The notes beneath the pieces were generated by a model, which was not told where the DNA came from, made no database searches, and saw only the letters and a list, made by a program, of their open reading frames with translations. Of a stretch of DNA of 64,000 nt, positions 34,494 through 43,210 are shown piece by piece; the stretch's first letter is position 1; every line of letters begins with the position of its first letter. The position numbers and the translations under genes are program-made. This DNA is from Schumannella sp. 10F1B-5-1 (GTDB taxonomy: Bacteria; Actinomycetota; Actinomycetes; Actinomycetales; Microbacteriaceae), in assembly GCF_006517535.1 (NCBI RefSeq), contig NZ_VHQH01000001.1, positions 284,113 through 348,112 on the forward strand, given 5' to 3'.

Positions 34494-34817
34494 TCAGTCG
34501 ACCTTGGCCTCGCCCTCGGCGCGCTCGGCCTCGACCTGCTCGTCGCTCTTCACGATGTCCTCGGCGGGCACCGGCGACAGCCGATCCCACACGAAGAAGA
34601 GGATGCCGACGACCAGCATCGCGCCGCCCGTCCACAGGTTGATCGCGATGCCGCCGGTGCGCTCGAGCTCGTCGGTCGAGCCCACGGTCACGAAGCCGGT
34701 GATGCCCACGATGAGTCCGTAGACCACGAACAGGGCTCCGAGGATGCGACGCAGATCGAAGCGCCGCGTGGACTTGACCAGGGCCTCCTGCTCGGAGGTC
34801 AGGTTCTTCTCACTCAT
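34494..34817 (-). CDS. Small two-helix membrane protein paired with a sodium symporter
   Basis: A 107-residue protein with two membrane segments (roughly residues 25-45 and 60-80) and charged ends, including EDIVKSDEQVEAERAEGEAKVD. It lies 25 nt downstream of a sodium:solute symporter gene. Small proteins of this layout are common next to SSS permeases and may be a subunit, but this member has no assigned function. AAGGAG lies 7-8 nt before the ATG. Confidence 0.65.
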   Translation of the reverse strand: MSEKNLTSEQEALVKSTRRFDLRRILGALFVVYGLIVGITGFVTVGSTDELERTGGIAINLWTGGAMLVVGILFFVWDRLSPVPAEDIVKSDEQVEAERAEGEAKVD

Positions 34818-34842
34818 TCGAGAACTCCTTCAGCATCCCGGA

Positions 34843-36570
34843 TCACAGGAACGGCAGGTAGAGGGCGACGCAGCCGGCGAGGGCCACGGTTCCGAGCAGG
34901 GCGGGCGAGCGGTACCACTTGGTGTCGCCCGCGACGTGGTCTTGCGTGACGTCGATCTTGCCGACGCCGTAGACCAGGCCCTTCAGCTCGCCGACCGGCT
35001 TGGCCTTCGTCAGCAGGCTGATGACGACGCCGACGACGAGCACCGTGCCGAACGAGATCATCGCGCCGTAGAGCGTCTCCGACGTCGCCGTGGCGAAGAT
35101 CGGGTCGCCGTTCGCGACGCTCACCTGGTAGGCGATGAACACGACCGTCGGAGCGATGATGCCCGCGATGTAGGCCCAGAGCGCGCCGGCCGACGACATC
35201 CGCTTCCACAGCAGACCCAGGATGAAGACGCCGAACAGCGGGGCGTTGAAGAACGAGAACAGCGTCTGCATGTAGGTCATGATGTTCTGCGCCCCGGCCG
35301 CGATGAACGCGGTGCCGACGCCGATCAGCACGCCCACGACCGTGACCCAGCGGCCCACCTTGAGGTAGTGCTCGTCGGGCATGTCCTTCTTGATGTAGCG
35401 CTGCCAGATGTCCCAGGTGAACACCGTGTTGAAGCTCGACACATTGGCCGCCATGCCCGCCATGAACGACGCCATCAGACCGGTCACGGCGATGCCGAGC
35501 ACGCCGGTCGGCAGGTACATCTGCATGAGCTTCGGGATGACCTCGTTGTAGGTCACGCCCGAGTCGGGGTCGGCGAGCAGGTTGCCGATCGTCGCCGCGC
35601 CGATCAGACCCGGGATGACGACGATGAACGGGATCAGCAGCTTCGGGAACGCGCCGATCAGCGGGGTGCGCCGCGCGGCCGACATGTTCTTCGCGCTGAA
35701 GGCGCGCTGCACCTCGGTGAAGTTGGTGGTCCAGTAGCCGAAGCTCAGCACGAAGCCGAGGCCGAGCACGATCGCCAGCCAGTTCGCGCCGATCGGGTTC
35801 GACTCGTCGCCGAAGCCGGTGCCGACCCAGGTATGCAGCAGCTCGGCGCTCTCGGTCTTGTTCAGCGCATCCACCAGGCCGCTCCAGCCGTGCACGCGGT
35901 TGAGTCCGACGATCGTCAGCGGCACGAGGCCGGCGATGATCACGAAGAACTGCATGACCTCGTTGTAGATCGCGCTCGAGAGCCCGCCGAGGGTGATGTA
36001 GACCAGCACGAACGCGGCCGAGACCAGGATGGCCAGCCACTGCGACCAGCCGAGCATCGCCTCGATGACGATCGCCATCGCGAACAGGTTGATGCCCGCG
36101 ATCAGCACGTTCGACACCGCGAAGGCGAGCGAGTTGACCAGGTGCGGGGCCTTGCCGAAGCGGCGGAGCATGAACTCCGGAACGCTGCGCACCTTCGACG
36201 CGTAGTAGAAGGGCATCATCACGAGGCCCAGGAACACCATCGCCGGCACGGCGCCGATGAGGTAGTAGTGCAGCGTCGCCATGCCGATCTGCGCGCCGTT
36301 CGCCGCCATGCCGAGGATCTCGGTGGCGCCGAGGTTGGCGCTGACGAAGGCGAGGCCGGTGATCCACGCGGGCATCGAGCGTCCGCTGAGGAAGAAGTCC
36401 ATGCTCGACTTCACGCGCTTGCGGGCGATGAAGCCGATGCCGATGACGACGCCGAAGTAGATCAGCAGCATCAGGTAGTCGACCCAGGTCAGGTCGAGGC
36501 GGATGCCCTGGGTGGCGGCGCGGATCGCACCGGCCGGGCTCAGGGCGAGTGCTGCAGGCGCGAATGCCAT
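34843..36570 (-). CDS. Sodium:solute symporter (SSS family)
   Basis: A 575-residue permease with about 14-15 membrane segments. LTWVDYLMLLIYFGVVIGIGFIARKRVKSSMDFFLSGRSMP is the typical SSS N-terminus. FVLVYITLGGLSSAIYNEVMQFFVIIAGLVPLTIVGL contains the family core. Its length and sequence resemble SGLT-type sugar or myo-inositol carriers; the substrate is not certain. The ATG at 36570 was chosen because GGAGAGG lies 6 nt upstream; in-frame codons further up lack a ribosome site. The small two-helix protein follows directly. Confidence 0.9.
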   Translation of the reverse strand: MAFAPAALALSPAGAIRAATQGIRLDLTWVDYLMLLIYFGVVIGIGFIARKRVKSSMDFFLSGRSMPAWITGLAFVSANLGATEILGMAANGAQIGMATLHYYLIGAVPAMVFLGLVMMPFYYASKVRSVPEFMLRRFGKAPHLVNSLAFAVSNVLIAGINLFAMAIVIEAMLGWSQWLAILVSAAFVLVYITLGGLSSAIYNEVMQFFVIIAGLVPLTIVGLNRVHGWSGLVDALNKTESAELLHTWVGTGFGDESNPIGANWLAIVLGLGFVLSFGYWTTNFTEVQRAFSAKNMSAARRTPLIGAFPKLLIPFIVVIPGLIGAATIGNLLADPDSGVTYNEVIPKLMQMYLPTGVLGIAVTGLMASFMAGMAANVSSFNTVFTWDIWQRYIKKDMPDEHYLKVGRWVTVVGVLIGVGTAFIAAGAQNIMTYMQTLFSFFNAPLFGVFILGLLWKRMSSAGALWAYIAGIIAPTVVFIAYQVSVANGDPIFATATSETLYGAMISFGTVLVVGVVISLLTKAKPVGELKGLVYGVGKIDVTQDHVAGDTKWYRSPALLGTVALAGCVALYLPFL

Positions 36571-36944
36571 GCGGGTCCTCTCCGGATTCGTCATCGATCG
36601 GGAACGAGAACCTCCGCCGGTGGGCGGCGCTGCGCGAACCGGGGGCAGCCGTGCTGGCCTGGCCGTGGGTCGCTCATCGCGGGGGTGGTCGTAGCGCGCG
36701 TCCAGGACGGTGTCCGGAATCGCGCCGGGAGTGGACTCTGCCACACGCTGACAGCGCTGACACAACTCGCGCAGGTCGCACTCAGGTGCTATCGCGCGGG
36801 CGCGGGCGGGCGGGGTTCAGGTGTCGCGTGTGCCGCGTCGCGTGTGCTCGCTCGGATCGCGAGTTGCCCAGTTCTGCTGGGTTCTGGCGCGCGAACCCGA
36901 CCGAAGTGGGCAACTCGGCGATCGAGCGCCGCGCTCGGTGCCGG
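36571..36944. other. Gene-free stretch upstream of the symporter with one family A palindrome
   Basis: 374 nt with no supported gene. It holds a 9-bp-spaced direct repeat of CGCTGACA (36746-36753 and 36755-36762), which could be a regulator site for the symporter, and a family A palindrome at 36861. Confidence 0.5.
36861..36916. repeat. Family A palindromic repeat, copy 3
   Basis: 56 bp, GAGTTGCCCAGTTCTGCTGG to AAGTGGGCAACTC, arms with several mismatches. It lies 28 nt after the CDF gene stop. Confidence 0.9.
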
Positions 36945-37898
36945 TTAGCGGGCGGCGTCGGCGTCCGGGTCGGCGTCGAGCAGCGCATCCGGGTCGTGGA
37001 TGCTCGGCTCACGATACGAGGCGACGGTCAGCACCGCGGTCTGGATGATCTCCTCGGCCTCGAGCGCATCCTCGATGGCCCGCAGCTTGTCGGCGACCGT
37101 GTGCTCGGGCTGGTCGCCGAGCAGGTCGACCGCGCCGACGACGAACAGCCGGTTCGGGCCGACGACCTCGACGTGCAGGTAGGTGACGTGGTCGATCTCG
37201 GGGCGGCTCTCGAGCAGGCCGACGATCCAGTCGCGCAGCTTGCCGCCCTGCGCGCCGCCGATGAGGAAGCGGCGGTTGCGGTCGATGAGGAACAGCGCGA
37301 CGACGGCGAGCAGCAGGCCGATCAGGATGCTCGCGATCGCGTCGAACGCGGCGATGCCGGTGACCTGGTGCAGGGCGATGCCGGCCGCGGCGAGCACGAT
37401 GCCGATCAGCGCGGCGCCGTCTTCGGCGAACACCGCCCGCAGCGTCGACTCGGAGCTGCCGAGCACGTAGGGCAGGAACTCGCGCCCGGTCTCGCGAGCG
37501 CGCTTGCGGCCCTGACGGATCGACTGCAGGAACGACGTGCCCTCGAGCACGAACGCGACCGCCAGCACGATGTAGTTGATGACGTAGTCGCCGGCCGGCT
37601 CCGGGTCGGCGAGCTCGGTGATGCCGTGGAAGATCGACACGGTCGCGCCGACCGCGAAGACGCCGATCGCGGCGAACAGCGACCAGAGCCACGCATCCCG
37701 GCCGAAGCCGAGTGGATGCTGCCGGTCACGCGGGCGCGCCGCGGCCCGATCCGCGAACACCAGGAACACCTCGTTGCCGGCGTCGGCCCACGAGTGCGCC
37801 GCCTCGGCGAACATCGCGGCCGAACCGGTGAGGACGGCGGCGACCGTCTTCGCGGATGCGACCAGCACGTTGGCGATGAGGGCGATGACGACGGTCAC
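36945..37898 (-). CDS. Cation diffusion facilitator family transporter
   Basis: A 317-residue metal exporter with five to six membrane segments. It begins VTVVIALIANVLVASAKTVAAVLTGSAAMFAEAAHSWADAGNE, in which the His and Asp of HSWADAGNE form the family metal site. FAEDGAALIGIVLAAAGIALHQVTG includes the second metal pair region. A soluble C-terminal domain of about 100 residues follows, with an Asp-rich tail. The GTG start is chosen because TAGCGT lies 7 nt upstream; the longer reading frame starts without such a signal. Likely substrates are Zn, Fe or Mn ions. Confidence 0.9.
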   Translation of the reverse strand: MTVVIALIANVLVASAKTVAAVLTGSAAMFAEAAHSWADAGNEVFLVFADRAAARPRDRQHPLGFGRDAWLWSLFAAIGVFAVGATVSIFHGITELADPEPAGDYVINYIVLAVAFVLEGTSFLQSIRQGRKRARETGREFLPYVLGSSESTLRAVFAEDGAALIGIVLAAAGIALHQVTGIAAFDAIASILIGLLLAVVALFLIDRNRRFLIGGAQGGKLRDWIVGLLESRPEIDHVTYLHVEVVGPNRLFVVGAVDLLGDQPEHTVADKLRAIEDALEAEEIIQTAVLTVASYREPSIHDPDALLDADPDADAAR

Positions 37899-37911
37899 GC
37901 GGGCGACGCTA
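37899..37911 (-). promoter_or_regulatory. Leaderless promoter -10 box, CDF gene
   Basis: On the minus strand TAGCGT, 7 nt, then GTG at 37898. Confidence 0.5.
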
Positions 37912-37969
37912 CTCCCGCGCATCCACGGCCCGCCGCAGGAGCGATCGAACGTCCCGCCGCCCCGATCGT

Positions 37970-38025
37970 GAGTTGCCCGCTTCCGCGGCTTGTCGCGCAC
38001 GGGGTCCGGCAGAAGTGGGCAACTC
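37970..38025. repeat. Family A palindromic repeat, copy 4
   Basis: 56 bp, GAGTTGCCCGCTTCCG to AAGTGGGCAACTC. It is followed after 16 nt by copy 5. Confidence 0.9.
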
Positions 38026-38041
38026 ACGAGGCGCGATGGGC

Positions 38042-38097
38042 GAGTTGCCCAGTTCGGTCGCGTTCCGGGGACGGAACGCGGCAGAACTGGGCAACTC
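38042..38097. repeat. Family A palindromic repeat, copy 5
   Basis: 56 bp, GAGTTGCCCAGTTCGGTCG to GCAGAACTGGGCAACTC. It forms a tandem pair with copy 4 between the CDF and SDR genes. Confidence 0.9.
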
Positions 38098-38143
38098 GAC
38101 GACTCCGAGGGGCGCGATCAGCGCGCGAGCGCGCCGCGTCGGC

Positions 38144-38902
38144 TCAGAGGTAGGCGCCGCCGGAGGCCTCGACGCGCTGGGCGTTGATCCAGCGCGCGCT
38201 GGGCGAGAGCAGCGTGACGACCGCGAGGGCGATGTCGTCGGCCTGACCGCCGCGTCCGAGCGCGGTGACGCTCGACACCTGCTTCTGGAACTCGTCGCTC
38301 ATCAGGTAGCCGCCGCCGAAGTCGGTCGCCGTGGCGCCCGGGGCGAGAGCGTTGACCGCGATGCCGCGGGCGCCGAGCCCGGCGGCGAGGTAGCGGGTCC
38401 ACACCTCGATCGCGCCCTTCGTGGCGGCGTAGGCGCCGTAGGGCGCGCCGGCCGTGTAGCGGACGAGTCCGCTCGAGACGTTGAGGATGCGGCCGCCGTC
38501 GGCGATCACGGGCAGCAGCGCCTCGGTCAGCAGCATGACGCCCTTGACGTTCGTGTCGAAGAGCTGGTCGATCTGCTCGGCCGTGGTCTGGCCGACCGGC
38601 GTCGTGATGCCGATGCCGGCGTTGTTGAAGAGGTGGTCGAAGCTGTCGCGACCCCAGGTCGCGGTCAGGGTCTCGCGCAGCGCGGCGACGAACGCCGGGA
38701 AGGCGTCGAACTCGGTCGTGTCGAGCGGCAGGGCGACGGCCTTGCGGCCCTTCGCCTGGATCTCGGCGACGACCTCGGCCGCGGCATCCGCCGAGGCACG
38801 GTAGGTGATGACGACGTCCTGTCCGGCGTCGGCGAGGGCGAGCGCGGCGGAGCGACCCAGGCCACGTCCGCCGCCGGTGATGAGGGTGATCTTCTCGGTC
38901 AT
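38144..38902 (-). CDS. Short-chain dehydrogenase/reductase
   Basis: A 252-residue NAD(P)-dependent oxidoreductase. The cofactor motif is ITGGGRGLGRSAALAL, NNAGI follows the central strand, the catalytic serine is in NVSSGL and the YxxxK motif is PYGAYAATK. Classical SDRs act on alcohols and ketones; substrate is unknown. The ATG lies 6 nt after CACGCT. It is divergent from an XRE-type regulator with a ligand domain, which probably controls it. Confidence 0.92.
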   Translation of the reverse strand: MTEKITLITGGGRGLGRSAALALADAGQDVVITYRASADAAAEVVAEIQAKGRKAVALPLDTTEFDAFPAFVAALRETLTATWGRDSFDHLFNNAGIGITTPVGQTTAEQIDQLFDTNVKGVMLLTEALLPVIADGGRILNVSSGLVRYTAGAPYGAYAATKGAIEVWTRYLAAGLGARGIAVNALAPGATATDFGGGYLMSDEFQKQVSSVTALGRGGQADDIALAVVTLLSPSARWINAQRVEASGGAYL

Positions 38903-38995
38903 GGCTCCAGCGTGCGCCGCGCATCCACTGCTCACCAGGACGCGCTCATCCAGGGAGCGGCGATCCCTGGTCAGGGCCACGCGACGAGGAGCAGG

Positions 38996-39841
38996 ATGGA
39001 TGCCGTGGACCGCAGCCAGCTCGCCGACTTCCTGCGCAGCCGCCGCGAGGCGCTGCAGCCGGAGGACGTCGGCCTGCCCCGCGGACCCCGCCGCCGCACG
39101 GGCGGGCTGCGGCGCGAGGAGATCGCGCAGCTGAGCGGCATGTCGACCGACTACTGGAGCCGGCTCGAGCAGCAGCGCGGACCTCAGCCCTCCGACCAGA
39201 TGCTCGCCGCGATCGCCCGCGGGCTGCGCCTCAACGCCGACGAGCGCGCCCACCTGTTCCGGCTGGCCGGGCATCCGGCGCCCGAGACGGCGCACGCGGC
39301 ATCACATGTCGCTCCCGGCATGCAGCGCATCGTCGACCGCCTCGGCGACACCCCCGCGATGGTTCTGACCGACCTCGGCGAGACGCTCGTGCAGACGCCG
39401 CTCGCCCGCGCGCTGCTCGGCGACCATACACAGCGCACCGGCCTCGCGCGCTCGAACGTCTACCGCTGGTACATGGAGCCGGCGACCCGCGACGTCTATC
39501 CGCGCGACGACCAGCCCGAACACGGGCGCGTCTTCACGGCTGAGCTGCGGTCGGCGTACTCGAACCCGGCGACCCGCGAGCGCGCGACCCGCATCGTGGA
39601 TGCGCTGCTTGCGTCGAGCGCGGAGTTCGCCGAGGTCTGGGCGCGGCACGATGTGCGGCTCAAGCATCCGCGGCGCAAGCGGTTCGCGCATCCTGAGGTC
39701 GGCGAGCTCGAGCTCGACTGTCAGACCCTGACCGACGCGGACAGCGGACAGGTGCTGCTCGTCTTCACGGCGACGCCGGGCACCCCGAGCGTCGAGAAGC
39801 TGGAGCTGCTGGCGGTGATCGGCGCGCAGAGCTTCGCGTGA
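38996..39841 (+). CDS. XRE-type regulator with MmyB-like ligand-binding domain
   Basis: A 281-residue regulator. The N-terminal helix-turn-helix (LADFLRSRREALQPEDVGLP, then GLRREEIAQLSGMSTDYWSRLEQQRG) is followed by a PAS-like MmyB/MLTR ligand domain (residues ~100-280) with TDLGETLVQTPLARALLGDH. Such regulators are commonly found divergent from an SDR gene and respond to lipids or small metabolites. The ATG follows GAGGAGCAGG. The GTG-type start further on is unlikely because of the conserved N-terminus. Confidence 0.92.
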   Translation: MDAVDRSQLADFLRSRREALQPEDVGLPRGPRRRTGGLRREEIAQLSGMSTDYWSRLEQQRGPQPSDQMLAAIARGLRLNADERAHLFRLAGHPAPETAHAASHVAPGMQRIVDRLGDTPAMVLTDLGETLVQTPLARALLGDHTQRTGLARSNVYRWYMEPATRDVYPRDDQPEHGRVFTAELRSAYSNPATRERATRIVDALLASSAEFAEVWARHDVRLKHPRRKRFAHPEVGELELDCQTLTDADSGQVLLVFTATPGTPSVEKLELLAVIGAQSFA

Positions 39842-39888
39842 GCACGTGCGGCGCCGCGCGCGCCCGCTCTGGTGTCCGACTTCGCAGA

Positions 39889-39900
39889 TATGGTCGGCCT
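39889..39900 (+). promoter_or_regulatory. Leaderless promoter -10 box, two-domain membrane protein
   Basis: TATGGT at 39889-39894, 6 nt, then GTG at 39901. Confidence 0.5.
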
Positions 39901-40998
39901 GTGACCGAGCGTGAGAATGGACCTTGGAGCCAGAGCAATCTCGGCTCTAACGTCGTCGGCGGTCTTATTCTTTTAGGGCCGAGCGTGTTGGTAAACGCGG
40001 TGACGGACCACCTCGAATTGTGGCAACGCGTTCTCGTAGTCGCTCTCGCAGCCGCACTAGCCGGGTTCGTCCTCTCAGTGACGAACCGTTACTGGCGACG
40101 CCGAATCTGGATTCACTTCGCGAGCTGGATGCGGGACACCCGACCGGTCGTGTCTCGAGCGAAGACGGTGCGTGAACACTCAGACGCCCGATACGCAGCG
40201 GGCTACACGGCCCGGAGCAAAGAAGTTGCCGACGAGAGAGCTGCCGTCGTCATCAATGAGCCAGCGTGGGCAATCGACGCAAAAGACTCGTTCTTCGGCG
40301 ACGAAGCAATGTTCTGGATGACGAACCGTGGCGCTGAGGCATGGGACGTGGTCGTGACGGCACCGGACGAGTTGTTCCGCATGTCCGGCGATGTCTTCTT
40401 CCAGGGGCGCTGGAATCCATCGACTGGTGGATCATCAACAGCTCGTTGGTTCCGCGGCACGGCTACCGAGCGAGGAAGGAATGAGGGCGTCGTTTTCCGC
40501 GTGTCATGGCGTGACCCAAACGGCGACGAGCACTCGAGGGATGTCTTCATGTTGCCGGAGGCACTGACTGCGCCAATCGAGTCTCGCGAGGTTGCGTTTG
40601 CCCGTGGCCATGCAGCGGGTTTGGCAGAGGCGCGTTCGAGTTCGACCCCAGAGACACCCGTCCCTCCGGATCTCCCGCCACTTCCGCTTCCCGCTCCGCG
40701 TTGGTCCATCCACGAGGACAACACCGGCGACGAAATGGACTTTGTTCTGCGGAACTCCGTAGCGCGCAGCGTCGCACTCGAGGTTCGAATCGAGCCCGAC
40801 GAGGATCTCCGCCTCGCTTCTGCCGGTCATTGGGAGAACGTCTCCGGGGAGAACACCGCATCCTTTGCTGGCTCGCTGAGCGACCGAGGCTACGAACATG
40901 GCGTGCGATTCTTCGTTAGTTGGTACGACGAAATGCATTCGGCGCGAACTGAATGGGTCGAGCTTCCGGGTCACGGCAGGCCACCGAGAACCTTCTAA
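39901..40998 (+). CDS. Uncharacterised membrane protein with two copies of one domain, lower GC
   Basis: A 365-residue protein I do not recognise. Two hydrophobic segments lie at residues 18-35 and 43-60, followed by a cytoplasmic-looking linker. Residues 121-220 and about 270-360 are two homologous domains: each begins P-x-W-x-I, has an F-x-x-x-N stretch, then PDELFRMSG or PDEDLRLASAG, and ends GVxFxVSWxD with a final LP(E/G). The pattern suggests beta-sandwich modules. Sampled lines have about 60% GC against about 70% or more in neighbouring genes, with unusual AT-rich codons, which suggests acquisition from elsewhere. Function unknown. Confidence 0.7.
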   Translation: MTERENGPWSQSNLGSNVVGGLILLGPSVLVNAVTDHLELWQRVLVVALAAALAGFVLSVTNRYWRRRIWIHFASWMRDTRPVVSRAKTVREHSDARYAAGYTARSKEVADERAAVVINEPAWAIDAKDSFFGDEAMFWMTNRGAEAWDVVVTAPDELFRMSGDVFFQGRWNPSTGGSSTARWFRGTATERGRNEGVVFRVSWRDPNGDEHSRDVFMLPEALTAPIESREVAFARGHAAGLAEARSSSTPETPVPPDLPPLPLPAPRWSIHEDNTGDEMDFVLRNSVARSVALEVRIEPDEDLRLASAGHWENVSGENTASFAGSLSDRGYEHGVRFFVSWYDEMHSARTEWVELPGHGRPPRTF

Positions 40999-41116
40999 CC
41001 GACAGCGCTCGCCCGCGCCGATCATCCTGGATCACTCGGGTGCTGCTCCCTACCAACGCGCCTGAACCGCGGATGGGGCCACTCGCCCGGAGAAGCGTGC
41101 GTGGGAGAATCGGCGC

Positions 41117-41620
41117 ATGGAGCTCGATGCCATCGACGTGATCGATCGCAAGATCATCGATCAGCTCCGCCTCGACGGCCGCCGCAGCTTCGGCGAGATC
41201 GGCCGCTACGTCGGGCTCACCGAGGGCAGCGTGCGCGCCCGCTACAAGCGACTGCTGTCGCTCGGCGTCGTGCAGGTCGTCGGCATGCCGAACTCCACGC
41301 GGATGGGCTGGGTCGAGGCGCACCTGTCGATCCGGGTGCGCGGCGCGACCGCCGAGAGCGTCGCCCGCACCCTCTCCGGCTTCGCCGAGGTCAAGTACGT
41401 CGGCACCTGCATCGGGTCGTTCGACCTCATCGCGGATGTGCGCTGCGAGACCAGCGACGACCTCGGCCGCTTCCTGACCGAGACCGTGCGCCGCGTGCAG
41501 GGCATCGAGGCGATCGAGACGGCGACGGTCATGGAGGTGCTCAAGGACGAGTACGTCTGGGCCGGCTTCCGCGAGCCGATCAACCGGCTGACCCGACCGC
41601 ATCCCGCCGCGGGGGCATAG
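41117..41620 (+). CDS. Lrp/AsnC family regulator 1
   Basis: A 167-residue regulator. The DNA-binding helices read LDAIDVIDRKIIDQLRLDGRRSFGEIGRYVGLTEGSVRARYKRLLSLGVVQVVG, and the C-terminal RAM domain has FAEVKYVGTCIGSFDLIADVRCETSDDLGRFLTETVRRVQGIEAIETATVMEVLKDEY. GAGAAT lies 6 nt before the ATG. It converges with the second Lrp-type gene with 31 nt between their stops. Such regulators sense amino acids or related ligands. Confidence 0.93.
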   Translation: MELDAIDVIDRKIIDQLRLDGRRSFGEIGRYVGLTEGSVRARYKRLLSLGVVQVVGMPNSTRMGWVEAHLSIRVRGATAESVARTLSGFAEVKYVGTCIGSFDLIADVRCETSDDLGRFLTETVRRVQGIEAIETATVMEVLKDEYVWAGFREPINRLTRPHPAAGA

Positions 41621-41651
41621 CCCGCACCCTGCGCGACGCAGGCGCGAGCGC

Positions 41652-42143
41652 TCAGGCCTCAGGCTGGCCCGAGCCGCCGACCGCGCGCTCGCCCGACTGG
41701 TCGCGCAGGCCGCCCCAGGAGTAGTCCTTGTAGAGCCGGGTCATGACGTACTGGTCGATGCGCGCGACGCCGGGCGTGCGGCGGATGTCGTCGAGCAGGT
41801 CGGCGAGCTGGCCGAGATCGCGCGGGGTCGCCTCGAGGTAGATGTCGTGGGCGCCGGCGACGAGGGCGACGTGGCCGATCATCGGCACGCTCGTGAGCGA
41901 GCGGGCGACGCTGCGCGGCGTGAGGCTGCGCACCGTGATGAGCAGGCGCACCGACTGGTGTCCGAGCGTGAGCGGGTTGCACAGGGCGACGATGCGCAGG
42001 GTTCCGTCGGACGTGAGGCGCTGCACCCGCGCGCGCACGGTCGCCTCCGAGACGCCGAGCAGCTGCGCGATCTCGGTGAACGCGCGCCGGCCGTCTTCGC
42101 CGAGCAGCTCGACGAGCCTCCGGTCGATCGGATCCGCGCTCAC
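41652..42143 (-). CDS. Lrp/AsnC family regulator 2
   Basis: A 163-residue regulator, distinct from regulator 1. It begins VSADPIDRRLVELLGEDGRRAFTEIAQLLGVSEATVRARVQRLTSDGTLRI, the DNA-binding part, and has a RAM domain with GHVALVAGAHDIYLEATPRDLGQLADLLDDIRRTPGVARIDQYVMTRLYKDYSWGG. The GTG start is preceded by GAGAAT at 6 nt, the same box as regulator 1. It lies at the end of the catabolic operon in the same direction and is a good candidate for its controller. Confidence 0.93.
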   Translation of the reverse strand: MSADPIDRRLVELLGEDGRRAFTEIAQLLGVSEATVRARVQRLTSDGTLRIVALCNPLTLGHQSVRLLITVRSLTPRSVARSLTSVPMIGHVALVAGAHDIYLEATPRDLGQLADLLDDIRRTPGVARIDQYVMTRLYKDYSWGGLRDQSGERAVGGSGQPEA

Positions 42144-42363
42144 ACCGACATTCTCCCCCGCGGGATGCGCCGGGTCACCCGCCCAGAACGGGTGCGACCC
42201 GGGCGCGAGCGCGACGGCGAACCCGAGCGCGACAGCACGGGATGCGACGGCCGACTCCGCGACGAGAGGGATGGGGCGCCGGCCACCACCACGCAGCCGG
42301 CGCCCGCGGTCACCCCGCACCCTGCACGGGCCAGGCGACGGTCGGGAGACCCCGCGGCGCGAC

Positions 42364-43185
42364 TCAGACGCGCGCCTCGGCGTCGGGAGCGGCGGCTGGC
42401 GAGGTCGAGGACACAGCGGAACCGGCGGAGGACGCGAGCCCCGCATCCACGAGCCCTGCTCCGGCGGCCTCGAGCGCGCGTGCAAGCCGCACCATCTCGG
42501 CCGTGTCGGCGGCGGGGGCGTCGCCGTCGAGGCCGAGCATGTCCTCGAAGCCGACGCGGGTCTCGTGCCCGTCGTCGATCGCGGCGCGCACGAGCGGCCA
42601 GGCCGTCGCGTCGTAGCCGTGGTAGAGCAGCGGGGCCGTCACGCCGCCGGCGCGGAGGGCGTCGGCGATGCGGCGGGCGTGGTCGATCGCGACCTGCACG
42701 TCCTCGTCTTCGGGCTCGATCAGCACGCGCACGTTCTGGTGCAGGGTGGATGCGGCGAGCAGCGCGGGTACGTCATCCATCGACCAGACGGCGCTCTCGA
42801 GCACCATGCCGCGCTCGAGCACGAGCTCGGCGGCCTCGGCGGCGCCCTCTTCGCAGAAGGCGACGCTGGCGAAGTCGGGCAGCGCATCCTCGGGCCAGGC
42901 GGCGAGCAGCTGCATGCGCTCGGCGTGGCCGGAGCAGGTCCACAGGCCCGTCGTGGTGCCGACGATCACGCCGGGGGCGCCGCGGCGCACGGCCTCGACC
43001 ATGCGGCGGATCTCGTCGGGGTGGATGGTCTGCGACCCGTCGGCGGTGCGCGCGTGGGCGTGCACGACGTCGGCGCCCGCGGCGACCGCGTCGGCGGCGG
43101 CGACGGCGATCTCGTCGGGGGTCAGCGGGATGGCGGGGTGCTCGTCACGCGAGCGCCCGCCGTTGATGGCGGCCTTGATGAGCAT
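42364..43185 (-). CDS. BKACE enzyme (DUF849; 3-keto-5-aminohexanoate cleavage-like)
   Basis: A 273-residue TIM-barrel enzyme of the beta-keto acid cleavage enzyme family. Family members condense a beta-keto acid with acetyl-CoA to give acetoacetate and a new CoA ester, using Zn. LIKAAINGGRSRDEHPAIPLTPDEIA starts the barrel, and VVHAHARTADG has the H-x-H zinc pair. WSMDDVPALLA and the final Gly/Ala-rich tail are also visible. It lies 25 nt after the RraA-like gene in the catabolic operon. Whether the substrate is 3-keto-5-aminohexanoate (lysine pathway) or another beta-keto acid cannot be read from sequence. Confidence 0.9.
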   Translation of the reverse strand: MLIKAAINGGRSRDEHPAIPLTPDEIAVAAADAVAAGADVVHAHARTADGSQTIHPDEIRRMVEAVRRGAPGVIVGTTTGLWTCSGHAERMQLLAAWPEDALPDFASVAFCEEGAAEAAELVLERGMVLESAVWSMDDVPALLAASTLHQNVRVLIEPEDEDVQVAIDHARRIADALRAGGVTAPLLYHGYDATAWPLVRAAIDDGHETRVGFEDMLGLDGDAPAADTAEMVRLARALEAAGAGLVDAGLASSAGSAVSSTSPAAAPDAEARV

Positions 43186-43210
43186 GGTGCGGGTCCGATC
43201 GAAGGGTGGG

